In this document: piece by piece, positions 17,728 to 27,991 of the stretch
Numbering within the stretch: position 1 is the first letter of the stretch
Layout of the letters: every line of letters begins with the position of its first letter
Origin: Planctomycetaceae bacterium
GTDB lineage: Bacteria; Planctomycetota; Planctomycetia; Planctomycetales; Planctomycetaceae
Length of the DNA stretch: 53,751 bases
Reading direction: 5' to 3'
Assembly (NCBI GenBank): GCA_021732415.1
Contig: JAKFVC010000194.1
Location: 1 to 53,751, forward strand
Notes under the pieces: model-generated
Told to the model about the DNA's origin: nothing
The model's input: only the letters and a program-made list of their open reading frames with translations
Databases searched by the model: none
Translations under genes and position numbers: made by a program

Positions 17728-20700
17728 TCATGGTTCTCGAACGACTCGAAAGCCGGTGGCGGCGTTGCGTTCGTTTGGGGGATGCTCGCCCAGACGGAAC
17801 GTGCTGCGCAGGGGCCAGAAGTCGTTGTACCAACTGCCGGCGCGGACGATGCGGTTCTCACCGGTGGAGGAACCCTGAGGATCAGTGTCGGGACTGTGGC
17901 TGTAAAAGTTGGGGGCGTACCTGTCCTCAACCCTCTCGGCAACGTTGCCGTGCATGTCATATAATCCCCACGGGTTGGGCTTGAAGCTGCCGACGGGGGC
18001 GCTGAAAGGGTGGCCGTCGTCCCAGGAGACAACCCATTCGGCCTTGTTCCACTTCTGCTTTAAGGATGCGTCTCCAAGATTCTCAGCTCCCTCCAGACTC
18101 GGTATGGGGTCACCAGTCCAATAGAGAGTTGTGGTGCCCGCCCGACAGGCGTATTCCCACTCGGCTTCCGTTGGTAGGCGGTACTTCTTGCCCTCTTTGC
18201 CGGTGAGCCAGGCGCAGAAGGCTTTAGCATCGTTCCACGAAACATTGATGACAGGATGGTTGTCGGACTGGGGAAATCCGTTGCTCTTCCACGTAAAGTT
18301 CGGCTGCCAGGTCTCGATGACCTGCTGGCTTCCGACATCATACCCCTGGGCTCCCATGCCGTCCTGTTCGGCGTCGGTCTGGTGGCCGGTGGCTTCCACA
18401 AACGATTTGAACTGGCCGATTGTGACTTCATGCATGCCGATGGCAAACGGTTTGGTGATGCGGACCTGATGCTGTGGTTGCTCGTTGGGAAGAGCGCCGC
18501 CATCACTGGCCGGTGCGCCCATCTGGAACTCGCCGGCCGGCAGTTGCACCAGCTTCATCCCGATCGAGTTTGTGATGACCTGTCGACCATTTTTTGTCAC
18601 CGACGGCTTTGTCACTGCGGTTTTCGCCACTGTGGATTTTGCCCCAGTGGGTTTTGTGGCTGATCCGCTGTTGACCGTCGGTTTGGGGTTCTCGGTGGCA
18701 GCGGGGACGTCAGGTTCAGTGGTCGCGACGTTGGCGTCTGCCGGGACTTCAGGTGGCTGCTTGGGAGTGAATCGAATCACCTGCAATTCGTTGTTCCCCG
18801 GTGCGGCGAGACCTTTGAGATCCGCGGGGACTTCCCAGAGTTTGATCGTCTTTTCTTCGACAGAAAGTGTTGCCACGATCTTGCCGTCGGGCGAGAAGGC
18901 GACACCATCGCAGGGTGCTGTATGTGCTGCTCGGCGAACGAGTACGTCGCCGCGTTCGAGTTCTCGCAACAGCAGGTAGCCATCATAGTCCGCACTGGCA
19001 AACACCGGTGCCGTGGGGGAGAACACGGCCTGCTGGGGTACGCCTGTGTGACCGCGGTTCAGGTCGATTTCCCGCTGCAGTTGGCTGGTGGCGATGTCGT
19101 ACAGAGCAAGGTTGCCATGGCCCATCACACCCAATGTCTTGCCATCATGAGTAAATGCGACAGAATCACCCGGCTTGGCCCCGTTCACAATTTCCTGGTG
19201 AGTGCTGACGTCCCAGAGACGTATTCCGTCCCTCGATGGCAACGCCACCAGCTTCCCATCGGGTGAGAAGACGCCCAGTCGATCATCATAATTATCCACT
19301 AATACAGCCTGCTCTTTACGCGTCGACGCGTCCAGCAGCGCCAGATGAAAAGGGGGCGTCGATAGTTCATCGACCCCAGGCGCCTTGTCGGCACCTCGAT
19401 CCACCAGCTTGTGCTGAATCGTGCGGACAACACCCAAAACCATTTTGCCATCCGGAGACGCCTCCAGTCGGTGAGCTTCAAACGGATCACTGACCGGTTG
19501 CAGCCGCATGAACCCGACATCAATCGGGCCCTTGGGGATACCAGCAGCAATCGTGTACTTCACTGGGATATGGAAAGTCGTCGGATCAATCGGCAGAGAT
19601 TTCCCAGGATCCCCGGCCACCGGAAACTCAAACAGCCTGAAATGATCGCTCTGATTCAGAGTTTCGCTACTAGTAAGCAATACCCACTTGCCTTTACCAG
19701 TCACCCAAAGAGAGGATGCCCCCGGCACCAGGGTGACGGACAACGGTGCCTCATTCTGGGTTTCAACCAGCCTCGCTGCGCCGGCATTACCGATTTCAGC
19801 CTGCAATTTGTCGCGATACAACAAGACTGGCGGGATCACGATGTTATATAGGAACTTCCTGGTGGCGACATCCCACAATGAACTTGCTGAAGTCGATGAA
19901 AAGATCAGAAACCGCCCGTCGGGTGTGAATCGCAGAATGCCCTGTGGACTAATGGGTCCACGAGTTGGGGAGAACGCATTGGGCCCATTCGGAGCGAGAG
20001 ACATCTCCGCCACGAGTTTGAATGTTGCCAGGCCATTTGCCCCGAGCGGTTTCAGATGGACAACACCATCTGAGGACCCGATGGCCGCGACTTGCCCGTC
20101 CCGGCTTGCGGCAATGGGCTCGGAGAAACCGATGACAAACTTCCGCTTGCCGAACTCATGTCGAACGCGGATCTCGCCGGTGGCTGGATCGACTTCGATC
20201 AGTTCGAGATTCTCGTTGTTATTGGTCCAGGCCAGCAACGAATTCCCGTCGGGTGCCCGTTGCACGGGGACCTGAGCTCCTGGGATGGATCCCGTCACGA
20301 CTTTGCGAGCCGCAACATCCCATAGGCGACCGTCCGGAAAGGCCAGCGTCCGACCATCGGGAGTTGCCACGATGGGCCGATAAGGTTCGGCCGTATCAGC
20401 CGGTAGCTCGAATTTGTGTTTCAACTGCAGCGATCCATCCGGCTTCATCTCCCATTCGAAATACTCTCGGCCCTTCCATCCGATCAACCGGCTGGGCTTC
20501 GCTAATAAAACAATCGAGTCATATTCAAAATTGTGGGGAGGGAGCTGCTTGCCCGTTTCCACGTCGAACATCAGCAACTTCTTGACGCCGTCGGCGCGCA
20601 CGCTGAGCAGTCTTCCGTCCGGCGAGAACTGCGGTTCAACGTCGCCTGCGAGTTCCTTCCAGTCAAAATGAAAGCGTTCCTTGCCGCTGCCGACATCCCA

Positions 20701-21570
20701 AACGTGATATCGCACCGACGCGTCGCCGGGATATTCCACTGTGACAAGCGATCTTCCATCCAGAGATAAGGCGACGAACCCTGCATGCACCGTTGAATTG
20801 GCATTTTCTTTCAGCTGGTTGCCAAGGCGGTGTTTGAGTTTACCCGTGACTGTATCCCAGACCCGGACTTCAGAACCAAAACCTGCCAGCAGGAGGCCGC
20901 CGTCGGCGGTAAATGAGACTACTTTTTTAGAGTACTTAGTATAGGACCGTTGTTCCGGTTCAGCGAGCGTGAGCTGTTCTCGAGTCGCCAGATCCCACAG
21001 AGCAATCCCTCCGTGAGCGGTGAAGACAGCAAGCTTGCGGGCGTCCGGAGAAAACTCCACATCGAAAATCCCGTCGCCGTTCCCTTCCAACCGGGCGGGA
21101 CGAGCGAGATCGATCGGCTGTGCAGCCGGTTTGGCCGCTTGCTGATTGCCGCGAATCCCTTCGGCTGGCTGATGACCTTGATCGATGTTGCCTGCCAGTT
21201 TCTCTGCGGGCGCTCCACCGATAGGATTCTGGCCGGCCAGTGGATTCGCTTCTTCGCCAGGCGCGCCCGCGGCAACGGGCTGAGCCTGACCAGCGCCACC
21301 TGCCTTAAGTCGCGTGACTGCGTAGTAGCCCACCGCCGCCACAGCGACGCAGAGAACGGATCCAAAGATCAACCATTTGCCGATACCGGATGATGAGCCG
21401 GCGGGTTCAGTTTCGTCAGAGAGCGGCTCATGCGCGGCCGAGTGATCCTCAGCCGAGCGGTAGCGAAAAGGTTGTTGACACTTGGGGCATTTGAGGGTCT
21501 TGCCAACCTCAGGCTTCGACTGCATTCTCAAGGTAGCCCGACACTTCGGACATTTGATGCGATCGAGCAT
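17728..21570 (-). CDS. Zinc-ribbon, WD40-repeat, FGE-like membrane protein
   Basis: A 1280-residue protein. Residues 7-31 form a zinc ribbon of two CPKC knuckles (Cys7/10 and Cys28/31). A single membrane segment at about 66-84 (WLIFGSVLCVAVAAVGYY) follows. Residues about 165-935 carry many WD40/propeller blades (repeats such as FSPDGK and LWDVATRK). A Thr/Pro/Ala-rich linker leads to an FGE-sulfatase (SUMF1/PvdO-like) domain at about 1030-1280 ([44 protein letters not shown]). The C-terminal part (RAGSWYNDFWPLRSTFRL) lacks the two cysteines of true formylglycine-generating enzymes, so catalysis is doubtful. The ribbon is probably cytoplasmic and the rest beyond the membrane. Such planctomycete fusions are of unknown role. 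Confidence 0.88.
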   Translation of the reverse strand: MLDRIKCPKCRATLRMQSKPEVGKTLKCPKCQQPFRYRSAEDHSAAHEPLSDETEPAGSSSGIGKWLIFGSVLCVAVAAVGYYAVTRLKAGGAGQAQPVAAGAPGEEANPLAGQNPIGGAPAEKLAGNIDQGHQPAEGIRGNQQAAKPAAQPIDLARPARLEGNGDGIFDVEFSPDARKLAVFTAHGGIALWDLATREQLTLAEPEQRSYTKYSKKVVSFTADGGLLLAGFGSEVRVWDTVTGKLKHRLGNQLKENANSTVHAGFVALSLDGRSLVTVEYPGDASVRYHVWDVGSGKERFHFDWKELAGDVEPQFSPDGRLLSVRADGVKKLLMFDVETGKQLPPHNFEYDSIVLLAKPSRLIGWKGREYFEWEMKPDGSLQLKHKFELPADTAEPYRPIVATPDGRTLAFPDGRLWDVAARKVVTGSIPGAQVPVQRAPDGNSLLAWTNNNENLELIEVDPATGEIRVRHEFGKRKFVIGFSEPIAASRDGQVAAIGSSDGVVHLKPLGANGLATFKLVAEMSLAPNGPNAFSPTRGPISPQGILRFTPDGRFLIFSSTSASSLWDVATRKFLYNIVIPPVLLYRDKLQAEIGNAGAARLVETQNEAPLSVTLVPGASSLWVTGKGKWVLLTSSETLNQSDHFRLFEFPVAGDPGKSLPIDPTTFHIPVKYTIAAGIPKGPIDVGFMRLQPVSDPFEAHRLEASPDGKMVLGVVRTIQHKLVDRGADKAPGVDELSTPPFHLALLDASTRKEQAVLVDNYDDRLGVFSPDGKLVALPSRDGIRLWDVSTHQEIVNGAKPGDSVAFTHDGKTLGVMGHGNLALYDIATSQLQREIDLNRGHTGVPQQAVFSPTAPVFASADYDGYLLLRELERGDVLVRRAAHTAPCDGVAFSPDGKIVATLSVEEKTIKLWEVPADLKGLAAPGNNELQVIRFTPKQPPEVPADANVATTEPDVPAATENPKPTVNSGSATKPTGAKSTVAKTAVTKPSVTKNGRQVITNSIGMKLVQLPAGEFQMGAPASDGGALPNEQPQHQVRITKPFAIGMHEVTIGQFKSFVEATGHQTDAEQDGMGAQGYDVGSQQVIETWQPNFTWKSNGFPQSDNHPVINVSWNDAKAFCAWLTGKEGKKYRLPTEAEWEYACRAGTTTLYWTGDPIPSLEGAENLGDASLKQKWNKAEWVVSWDDGHPFSAPVGSFKPNPWGLYDMHGNVAERVEDRYAPNFYSHSPDTDPQGSSTGENRIVRAGSWYNDFWPLRSTFRLGEHPPNERNAATGFRVVREP

Positions 21571-21765
21571 AATGTTCCCTACAACAACTTGCTTGCCCTT
21601 GCGAGACTAAGGCGACTTTGAGCTAAGCATCACTGTAAAAACTAGAGTTGTGGTTGGCAACATCAGAACAAGCTTGACCCTGGCAAGACATGGTGACTCC
21701 CCCCTTTGTAGTTCGAAGACATCGAGTTGCCATCTCATATCGAGAAGGGAGTGGCCATAACTGTA

Positions 21766-21891
21766 CTTCGGTCACATCGACCGGCTCATCGTTTCTCGGT
21801 CTATTATGCGTAATAGATTGTTGGTGCTCTGGGTTGGTGGTTGGACGGTCGATGGGACTGTCGCAGAACGAGGTGTGTCGGACCGATGTGG
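21766..21891. repeat. Composite palindromic repeat, copy B
   Basis: Contains CTTCGGTCACATCGACC (21766-21782), the palindrome TCTATTATGCGTAATAGA (21800-21817, one base off perfect) and GTGTGTCGGACCGATGTGG (21873-21891) within 126 bp. The same three parts recur in other combinations at 17.4, 31.45-31.67 and 44.19-44.30 kb. It lies in the intergenic region ahead of the ECF sigma remnant. Confidence 0.65.
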
Positions 21892-21929
21892 TTCAGTCGC
21901 TCTGATGGATTCGCCTAGCCTGTGTCGAT

Positions 21930-22223
21930 ATGCTGAGTTTCATGCGTGACGTCACTCACATCCTTACGCAGATTGAATCCGGCAATTCGTTGTCCGCCGA
22001 ACAATCTTTGCCGCAGGTCTACGATGAGTTGCGGAAGTTGGCGACAAGCCACCGGTTGGCGAACATGAATTTCCAAGGCTCGGTGGGACGAAACATTTGC
22101 AATTGTGTGGGCCATTCAGGCTTGAGAGAATCAATGCTCACAAGTCCGGGGTCTCACGGTCCCGGAAATCGATGTATCGGCCCTCCTGGGCCTGAATCCC
22201 TGTGGAAAGTCCCCGAACCATGA
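21930..22223 (+). pseudogene. ECF sigma factor, N-terminal remnant
   Basis: The frame begins like planctomycete ECF sigma factors of the TIGR02999 type: RDVTHILTQIESGNSLSAEQ, then LPQVYDELRKLA and HRLA. These are the region-2 start of a protein of about 190 residues. Similarity ends near 22065, where the text becomes unrelated, and regions 2.4 and 4 are missing. Full-length relatives often precede kinase or cytochrome genes in planctomycetes. Here the remnant lies just upstream of the DUF1592-type cytochrome gene, which may once have been its neighbour or target. I call it a truncated pseudogene. Confidence 0.6.
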
Positions 22224-24943
22224 ACGTTCAGGACATTGTCAGGTTCACCTTTCTGCTGTGTCTGATTTTCAGCGCTGGCGTTGAGCCTGCGATGGCTCAG
22301 GACGGTGAAGCTGTTGATGCATCGGCGTCGTTGATGCTGGAGCAGCTCAGGGCGGAAGGTGCTCTGCGGTCCCGGTACCGGCAGCAGCGTGAGCCTGTAT
22401 CCTCGGTTGCGGAGGATCCGTCAAAGGACAGTCTGGCTTCCTTCAGGGAGAAGGTGGAACCCGTGCTGAAGGAAACCTGTGTGCGGTGTCATGGACCGGA
22501 TCATGTGGAAGGAAATATCCGGATCGACACGCTAAATCCTGACCTGGCGAATGGCCCTGACGCCCACTGGTGGCTCGAAATTCAGGCAGTGCTCAGCAAC
22601 GGTGAGATGCCTCCACCCGACGCGAAGAAACTCAGCGACAGCAATCGCGGCAAAATTGTTGACTGGCTGGCTGACGAAATCCAGAGAGCCTCGAAGGTGC
22701 GGCGTGCAACCGGCGGACATTCGTCCTTTCGTCGCATGACGCAGTACGAATACAATTACGCTCTGCAGGATCTGCTTGGTGTGCCGTGGAATTTTGCCAA
22801 GGATCTTCCTCCCGAATCACACTCGGACGACGGGTTCCAGAACAGTTCCGAGTTGCTGCATATGTCCGTGGGGCAACTGGAGTCGTATCGTCAGATTGCT
22901 CTGACCGCACTGCGGCGAGTCACCGTGAAGGGCGATCGACCACCTGTGATTCCATGGGGCGTTTCGATAAAAGCAGCGGCCGATCGAGAATGGCCAAAAC
23001 AACAGCAGGAACTCGACAAAGTCAAAGAGCAGTTCAAAGATGATCCCGCAAAGCTGCAACAGGAGGTGGATCGACTGACTGCCGGCTTTAGGCAACCTCA
23101 TGGCCGGCCGTATTACCGCGAAATTTCGACCGGCAGGACGGCGCGAGCGGCATGGGGCTATGATGGCGCGAAGTATGCCTTTCGCCCGACTGCTGACGAA
23201 CCGAAGTTTCCCGAAACCTTCGACCATGTCGCCGTCATTCCGTCCGGAGGCAATCAGGAGCTCACCGTAGAGCTTGGTGACACAATTCCTGATGAAGGCA
23301 TCATGCGAGTTCGGATTCGTGCGTCGAAGGAAGCGACCGAGGAATCTCGCATTCCCAGCCTGCAACTGGAGTTCGGGTTTCAGGCCAGCAATGAAGGACG
23401 GGCCGAAATTCGTGTGAGTACCGCCGACACGCCGATCACTGCGACTGCAGATGCACGGCAGATTTATGAATGGGATGTGCCGCTCGGCGAGATCTATCCC
23501 AGGAATGCGTTTCGGGGTGAGTCGAAGATGGGGGACCTGCCCAGTCCTTCTGAATACATCCGCTTCATCAACAGTTCAGTCCCACAAGGCGGACACGGTG
23601 GAATTCAGATTGATTACGTTCAGGTCCTTGCTCCGTATTATGATGCATGGCCTCCCCAGTCGCACCGGCGGATCTTTTTCGACAGTAAACATCGCCTCGA
23701 TGAATCCGTCTACGCCAGGGAAGTGCTGACTCAATTCATGACGCGCGCGTGGCGACGCAAATTGAGCGATGATGAAGTCCAGCAGAAGCTGAAACTGTTT
23801 CATTCAATCCGTGGTCAGTGTGACAGTCTTGAAGATGCTATGCTGGAAGTTCTCGCGACCGTGCTGTCGTCGCCAAAATTTTTGTACGTCGTGCGTGAAG
23901 ACGTCGCAGGCAGTGAGCCGTCGGCGGCGTCGAAATTGCCAAAACGCTTGTCACCGGATGAGCTGGCCACGCGTCTATCGTTGTTCCTGTGGTGCAGCGT
24001 TCCGGATGACACGTTACGGATGAAAGCGTCGAGTGGCGAACTGGCCGATGCCGCCAGCCTGCGTCAGGAAGTCGAACGGATGCTGAAGGATCCGCGAGCA
24101 GAACGCTTTGCCGAGCAGTTTGTCCATCAATGGCTCGATATGCAGCTCCTGGATTTTCTGACGCTGAAAAACGCCGATCCGTTGCTCAAGGAATCCATGC
24201 AGGCGGAACCTGTCGAGTTCTTTCAGGAGGTGCTGCGAAACAACGAAAGCGTGCTCAATTTCATTCATGCCGACTACATGATGGCTGATGAACGACTGGC
24301 TGTGCATTGCGGCCTGCCGGATGTACGAGGCAACTCGTTTCGACGCGTTGCGCTGCACGGCAATTCGCATCGTGGAGGCTTGATGACTCAAGCCGGACTG
24401 ATGGCCATGAATTCCAACGGCACAGATTCCCATCCATTAAAACGTGGAGTCTGGTTGCTGCGTTGTGTGCTGAATGATCCGCCACCGCCACCACCCGCCG
24501 CGGTTCCGGTGATCGATCTTGCGGATCCGCAGATTGCAAAGATGACACTCAAGCAGCGCATTGAGAGCCATCGGAATCAGGCGGCTTGCATTTCATGTCA
24601 TTCCAAAATCGATCCTTGGGGCATCGCCTTCGAGAACTTTGATGCACTGGGCCGCTGGCGTGACAACGTCAACGGATCCCCGGTGGATGCCTCAAGTTTG
24701 TTATTCAATCGGCAGGAACTCAGAGGCTCGGACGGGCTGAAACGATTCCTTCTGCAGAATCGACAGGATCAGTTTGTCCGTGCGATGGTCCATAAATTGG
24801 CCACATTTGCCCTTGGAAGGCCGCTGACCTTCAGCGATCATGCAGACATCGAAAACATCACCGCGAACGTTCGGCGACAGGACGACGGGCTGACCACGAT
24901 GATCAATTTCCTCGTGGCAAGTGATCTATTTCAAACGAAGTAA
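22220..24943 (+). CDS. Planctomycete cytochrome c / DUF1592-family secreted protein
   Basis: A 907-residue exported protein. The ATG at 22220 follows GGAAAG at 22204-22209 and gives a signal peptide ending near AMAQDG; an upstream GTG at 22202 adds six unlikely residues. A haem-c motif CVRCH (about residues 88-92) belongs to the planctomycete cytochrome domain. It is followed by the DUF1587 segment (YEYNYALQDLLGV), a carbohydrate-binding-like middle, then DUF1595/DUF1592/DUF1588/DUF1585 modules. A second CISCH motif (about 789-793) sits in the DUF1588 segment KIDPWGIAFENFDALGRWR. The DUF1552 gene follows 12 bp later, the usual partner of this family. The role is thought to be periplasmic redox chemistry linked to polymer breakdown, but it is not established. 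Confidence 0.92.
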   Translation: MNVQDIVRFTFLLCLIFSAGVEPAMAQDGEAVDASASLMLEQLRAEGALRSRYRQQREPVSSVAEDPSKDSLASFREKVEPVLKETCVRCHGPDHVEGNIRIDTLNPDLANGPDAHWWLEIQAVLSNGEMPPPDAKKLSDSNRGKIVDWLADEIQRASKVRRATGGHSSFRRMTQYEYNYALQDLLGVPWNFAKDLPPESHSDDGFQNSSELLHMSVGQLESYRQIALTALRRVTVKGDRPPVIPWGVSIKAAADREWPKQQQELDKVKEQFKDDPAKLQQEVDRLTAGFRQPHGRPYYREISTGRTARAAWGYDGAKYAFRPTADEPKFPETFDHVAVIPSGGNQELTVELGDTIPDEGIMRVRIRASKEATEESRIPSLQLEFGFQASNEGRAEIRVSTADTPITATADARQIYEWDVPLGEIYPRNAFRGESKMGDLPSPSEYIRFINSSVPQGGHGGIQIDYVQVLAPYYDAWPPQSHRRIFFDSKHRLDESVYAREVLTQFMTRAWRRKLSDDEVQQKLKLFHSIRGQCDSLEDAMLEVLATVLSSPKFLYVVREDVAGSEPSAASKLPKRLSPDELATRLSLFLWCSVPDDTLRMKASSGELADAASLRQEVERMLKDPRAERFAEQFVHQWLDMQLLDFLTLKNADPLLKESMQAEPVEFFQEVLRNNESVLNFIHADYMMADERLAVHCGLPDVRGNSFRRVALHGNSHRGGLMTQAGLMAMNSNGTDSHPLKRGVWLLRCVLNDPPPPPPAAVPVIDLADPQIAKMTLKQRIESHRNQAACISCHSKIDPWGIAFENFDALGRWRDNVNGSPVDASSLLFNRQELRGSDGLKRFLLQNRQDQFVRAMVHKLATFALGRPLTFSDHADIENITANVRRQDDGLTTMINFLVASDLFQTK

Positions 24944-24955
24944 GGCCTCTCAAAC

Positions 24956-26365
24956 TTGAACCTCAACTCACTGGATCGTCGCCGATTTCTTCGCGGAACC
25001 GGAGTGGCTTTGGCCTTGCCGCTGTTCGAGTGTGTGGCATCGACGTGGCTGCAGGCCAGCGAAGACCCCGGTCCGGTCAGGCGACTGGCGTGCATCTATT
25101 TCCCTGACGGTGTTGGAATGCCGTTGCCGCAGGATCCCGCCTATAAAGACTGGGCGTGGTTTCCAAACGGAAATGGAACGGAGTTCACATTCTCAAAATG
25201 TGGTGAGCCATTCGAACCTTTGCGGAATGACCTCACCATTCTTTCCGGGTTTTCGCACCCGTCCAGTCGTAAAGTGCATGGTCACTGTAATGCTGATCAG
25301 TTTCTGACGGCCGCCGCTACGGCGACCAGTGGGCCGTACCAGAACTCGATCTCGTTGGACCAGGCGTACGCTGCGTTCGTGGGCAACCAGACTCGATTTT
25401 CGTCGATCGTGATGTCGACCGATGGCGGTACCGGTACGCCTCGCGGAGCACAGACGATTTCTTTCGATCACAATGGCCGTGCGATCCCGGCAGAGAATCG
25501 CCCGAAGCGCGTGTTCGACATGCTGTTTGTCAGCAGCGATCAGGATGCTGCTCGACGACTGGCACTCAACAAAAGCGCGCTGGACGATCTGATGGAAGAT
25601 GCGGCGTCGCTACGAAAGAATCTGAATTCTTCGGACCAGCGCAGTCTGGATGAGTATCTGGAATCTGTGCGGGAAGCAGAACGTCGCGTGGAAAAAGCCC
25701 GCCACTGGATTAACACGCCACTGCCAGTGGTGAAAGCCGATCATCTGAAACTGGACATCACACCGGATGAACCTCGAGCCTATGTCCAGACGATGTTTGA
25801 ACTGATTTATCTGGCCTTCAAGACTGATTCCACTCGCGTGGCGACATACCAGATTGGTCGCGAAAACGGTTTCGGCATCAGCGACCATCTTGCCAAAGCG
25901 GTTGGCTTTAGTCTGGCCCATGCACTGACTCATGAGACAAAGAATCCGAAGGGATGGGAACGTCTTGGGATTTATTGTCGGTTTCTGAACGAAGAATTTG
26001 CTCGATTTGCCTCGCGTCTTCAGCAAACTCCGGAACCCGCCGGTCAAGGCAGCATGCTCGACAATTCTCTGCTGTTGTACGGATCGGCCTCCAGCGCGTT
26101 TCATCTGTCTCGCAATTATCCGCTGGTCCTTGCCGGCGGAAAGAACATGGGCTTCCGTCATGGTCAGTACATCAACGCCGCCGGTGCCAATCCGCAGGCC
26201 GGTGCCTGGGACGGTGGCACCGAACCCTGGCAGCTTGAAGCGAATACGAAAGACAGGCCTCTCTCCAACGTCTTCGCCACGATGCTGAAACAACTCCAGG
26301 TGCCGATTAAGAAATTCGCCGACAGCGATGGTCTGGTGAAAGAACTTCTGACCGAGCGAGCGTGA
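24956..26365 (+). CDS. DUF1552 secreted protein (Tat signal)
   Basis: A 469-residue DUF1552 protein. The only sensible start is a TTG at 24956, 12 bp after the preceding stop, with AAGG (from 24942) as a weak ribosome site. The resulting N-terminus LDRRRFLRGTGVALALPL is a classic twin-arginine signal, which supports this start. The body shows the conserved DUF1552 pattern (PDGVGMPLP, SGFSHP, SISLDQAYA, and a long helical middle), resembling alkaline-phosphatase-superfamily-like planctomycete exported proteins. It is coupled to the DUF1592-type cytochrome gene and they are expected to act together outside the cytoplasmic membrane. The substrate is unknown. Confidence 0.92.
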   Translation: MNLNSLDRRRFLRGTGVALALPLFECVASTWLQASEDPGPVRRLACIYFPDGVGMPLPQDPAYKDWAWFPNGNGTEFTFSKCGEPFEPLRNDLTILSGFSHPSSRKVHGHCNADQFLTAAATATSGPYQNSISLDQAYAAFVGNQTRFSSIVMSTDGGTGTPRGAQTISFDHNGRAIPAENRPKRVFDMLFVSSDQDAARRLALNKSALDDLMEDAASLRKNLNSSDQRSLDEYLESVREAERRVEKARHWINTPLPVVKADHLKLDITPDEPRAYVQTMFELIYLAFKTDSTRVATYQIGRENGFGISDHLAKAVGFSLAHALTHETKNPKGWERLGIYCRFLNEEFARFASRLQQTPEPAGQGSMLDNSLLLYGSASSAFHLSRNYPLVLAGGKNMGFRHGQYINAAGANPQAGAWDGGTEPWQLEANTKDRPLSNVFATMLKQLQVPIKKFADSDGLVKELLTERA

Positions 26366-26444
26366 GTGGAGAACTGCGAACGAGAACGTGGAAGCAGTGT
26401 GGTTCTCGATCTCAGCCTTGGCAGCACAGGTGGCATCGACTGCG

Positions 26445-27491
26445 TCAGGATGCGTCCGCGAAACGCCTTCGGCAGCACGGGCATTCTCCATCGAATCCTT
26501 TGGTGAGAGCGGAAAAAGCCGACGGCTGCGGCAGCGTCATTATCGCCTTAAACGCCAGCGGTGCGCGATGGGCATAATGGCGATAGGTGATTCCACCTAC
26601 CGAATGCCCCAAAATCTCAATGGAAGATTCAGGAACGTGTTCGTCGTAATATGTTGCGCATGTCTTTCTTAAGTCCTTGAGAACCCATGGCTCTTCTTCG
26701 CCGGTCTCCAAGTTCGTCTTCGGCTTAATTCCGGCTAGGGTGCAGAGCTCTCGAAATTGCGTGTTTGGACGGGAGCCGCCTCCGAGAAAGAGTGGATTGT
26801 CCGATTGAGGATTCTCCGGCATGAGGCTTTTGATATGAGCATGCACGACACGATTCATTGGCCGGTAAAAAGCCTTGCTCGTTTTGACTCGACGATAGAA
26901 CAGCCATCCCCACGGTGATTGTTCCTTGATTTCCCTGTCCGGTGACCGCCGATCCCAAGACACGTGTCGCCACAGGATTGGTTCGTGGAATGGTGTGGAT
27001 TTCCAGACCGTCCCGGTATCAACGCCGTAGTTGAAGAATACGACCAACGCTGCACGCCAAAAACGCCCTATCGGAATTGAAGAAGTCCAGCCCTTCGGGC
27101 GTTCCATTGCGTGAGTCGCAAAGTAGAGGGCGTTGATCTCGGATTTGATCAAATAGTGCCTGCCCGCGACGTCCCGCTGCAATCTGGGTTGCGGAAATCG
27201 GGGTAAGGACTCGATGAGATCCTGTTCCCACGCCCACGAAGCGACAGCCCGAAGATGCTCGCGGGCTTTATTAGCAGTGCGCCCTGGGTTCTTGCCGTCT
27301 TGCTTGACTGCACGCTCGTAAACCCAGTCGAGAAAATCTCGGATCTGTTTTCGCTCCAGATTCTCGATCGCAACGCCGCCTCCCCATTGATCCCATTTCG
27401 CGAGGGTTGTTTGATATTCATGTCGAGTTCCCTGAGCAGGGCTTTTCGCAGCCAGATACTTTGATACGGCTGCCTTCAACGTGGTTGGCAT
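26445..27491 (-). CDS. Tyrosine-type site-specific integrase
   Basis: A 348-residue tyrosine recombinase. I start it at 27491 because CTGGAG lies 8 bases upstream and the protein begins at the SAM-like core-binding domain (MPTTLKAAVSKYLAAKSPA); an in-frame Met at 27557 adds a glycine-rich stretch. The C-terminal catalytic domain keeps RVKTSK (beta-hairpin Lys), LKDLRKT (K-x-x-R in place of H-x-x-R), LGHSVGG and the Tyr in YRHYAH. The first catalytic Arg, expected in a GLRxxE-like box, seems replaced: the sequence reads NYGVDTGTVW. It is a lone integrase convergent with the DUF1552 gene; no other phage or plasmid genes adjoin it. Activity is uncertain. Confidence 0.85.
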   Translation of the reverse strand: MPTTLKAAVSKYLAAKSPAQGTRHEYQTTLAKWDQWGGGVAIENLERKQIRDFLDWVYERAVKQDGKNPGRTANKAREHLRAVASWAWEQDLIESLPRFPQPRLQRDVAGRHYLIKSEINALYFATHAMERPKGWTSSIPIGRFWRAALVVFFNYGVDTGTVWKSTPFHEPILWRHVSWDRRSPDREIKEQSPWGWLFYRRVKTSKAFYRPMNRVVHAHIKSLMPENPQSDNPLFLGGGSRPNTQFRELCTLAGIKPKTNLETGEEEPWVLKDLRKTCATYYDEHVPESSIEILGHSVGGITYRHYAHRAPLAFKAIMTLPQPSAFSALTKGFDGECPCCRRRFADAS

Positions 27492-27991
27492 TGGCAAGAC
27501 TCCAGCGACTCCGGCGCCGCCTCCAATGCCAGATCCAGTCTGCCGGGAAAATCCCATTAGGCATCCTGCGAGTGTGTCGCACCGGATCCGTGAAGCGAGT
27601 CAAACGGTGTTTGGACGATTTCCTTCTCTTAAGAATAGCCCAGATTTCGAGCGTTTGCCGTAATCGAACTTGAACAGAACCAAAACTCACGGTTGCCGTC
27701 CTAACGTTGGCTGGAGTGCAAATTGAAGTGTGTCGGACTGGAGCATCCAAGTCGAACCGTCTCAGTTCAAATCCCGTCGCATCGAATGCAGGACCGCTTC
27801 GATTTTCGGCCGAAAGGGATGCGGCTTGCACGGCTCTGACAGCACATTCTCCATAGGTTCTGGTGGTACTGACGGAGACGATGGTTGATGGGAAGTCATC
27901 TTGTGAGGGACATTGGATCGAGCTGGCAATCGTTGTTGCCTTCTGAGACACTTTCGCTCGTACTTCTAAACCCAGCAGTTGTAGAGACCCG
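27492..27991. other. Divergent intergenic region between integrase and kinase genes
   Basis: About 500 bp with promoters presumably facing both ways. It holds one short GTGTGTCGGACT unit (27728-27739) of the dispersed repeat family. GTTCAAATC near 27768 looks like part of a tRNA T-arm, but no tRNA folds around it. No gene is visible. Confidence 0.45.

Noticed and set aside
25610-26491. 293-codon minus-strand frame opposite the DUF1552 gene
   Set aside because: Antisense to a clear DUF1552 protein and without recognisable motifs.
27760-27790. GTTCAAATC resembling a tRNA T-arm near the integrase, a possible att site
   Set aside because: The flanking bases cannot form the T stem and no duplicate lies at the other side of the integrase.
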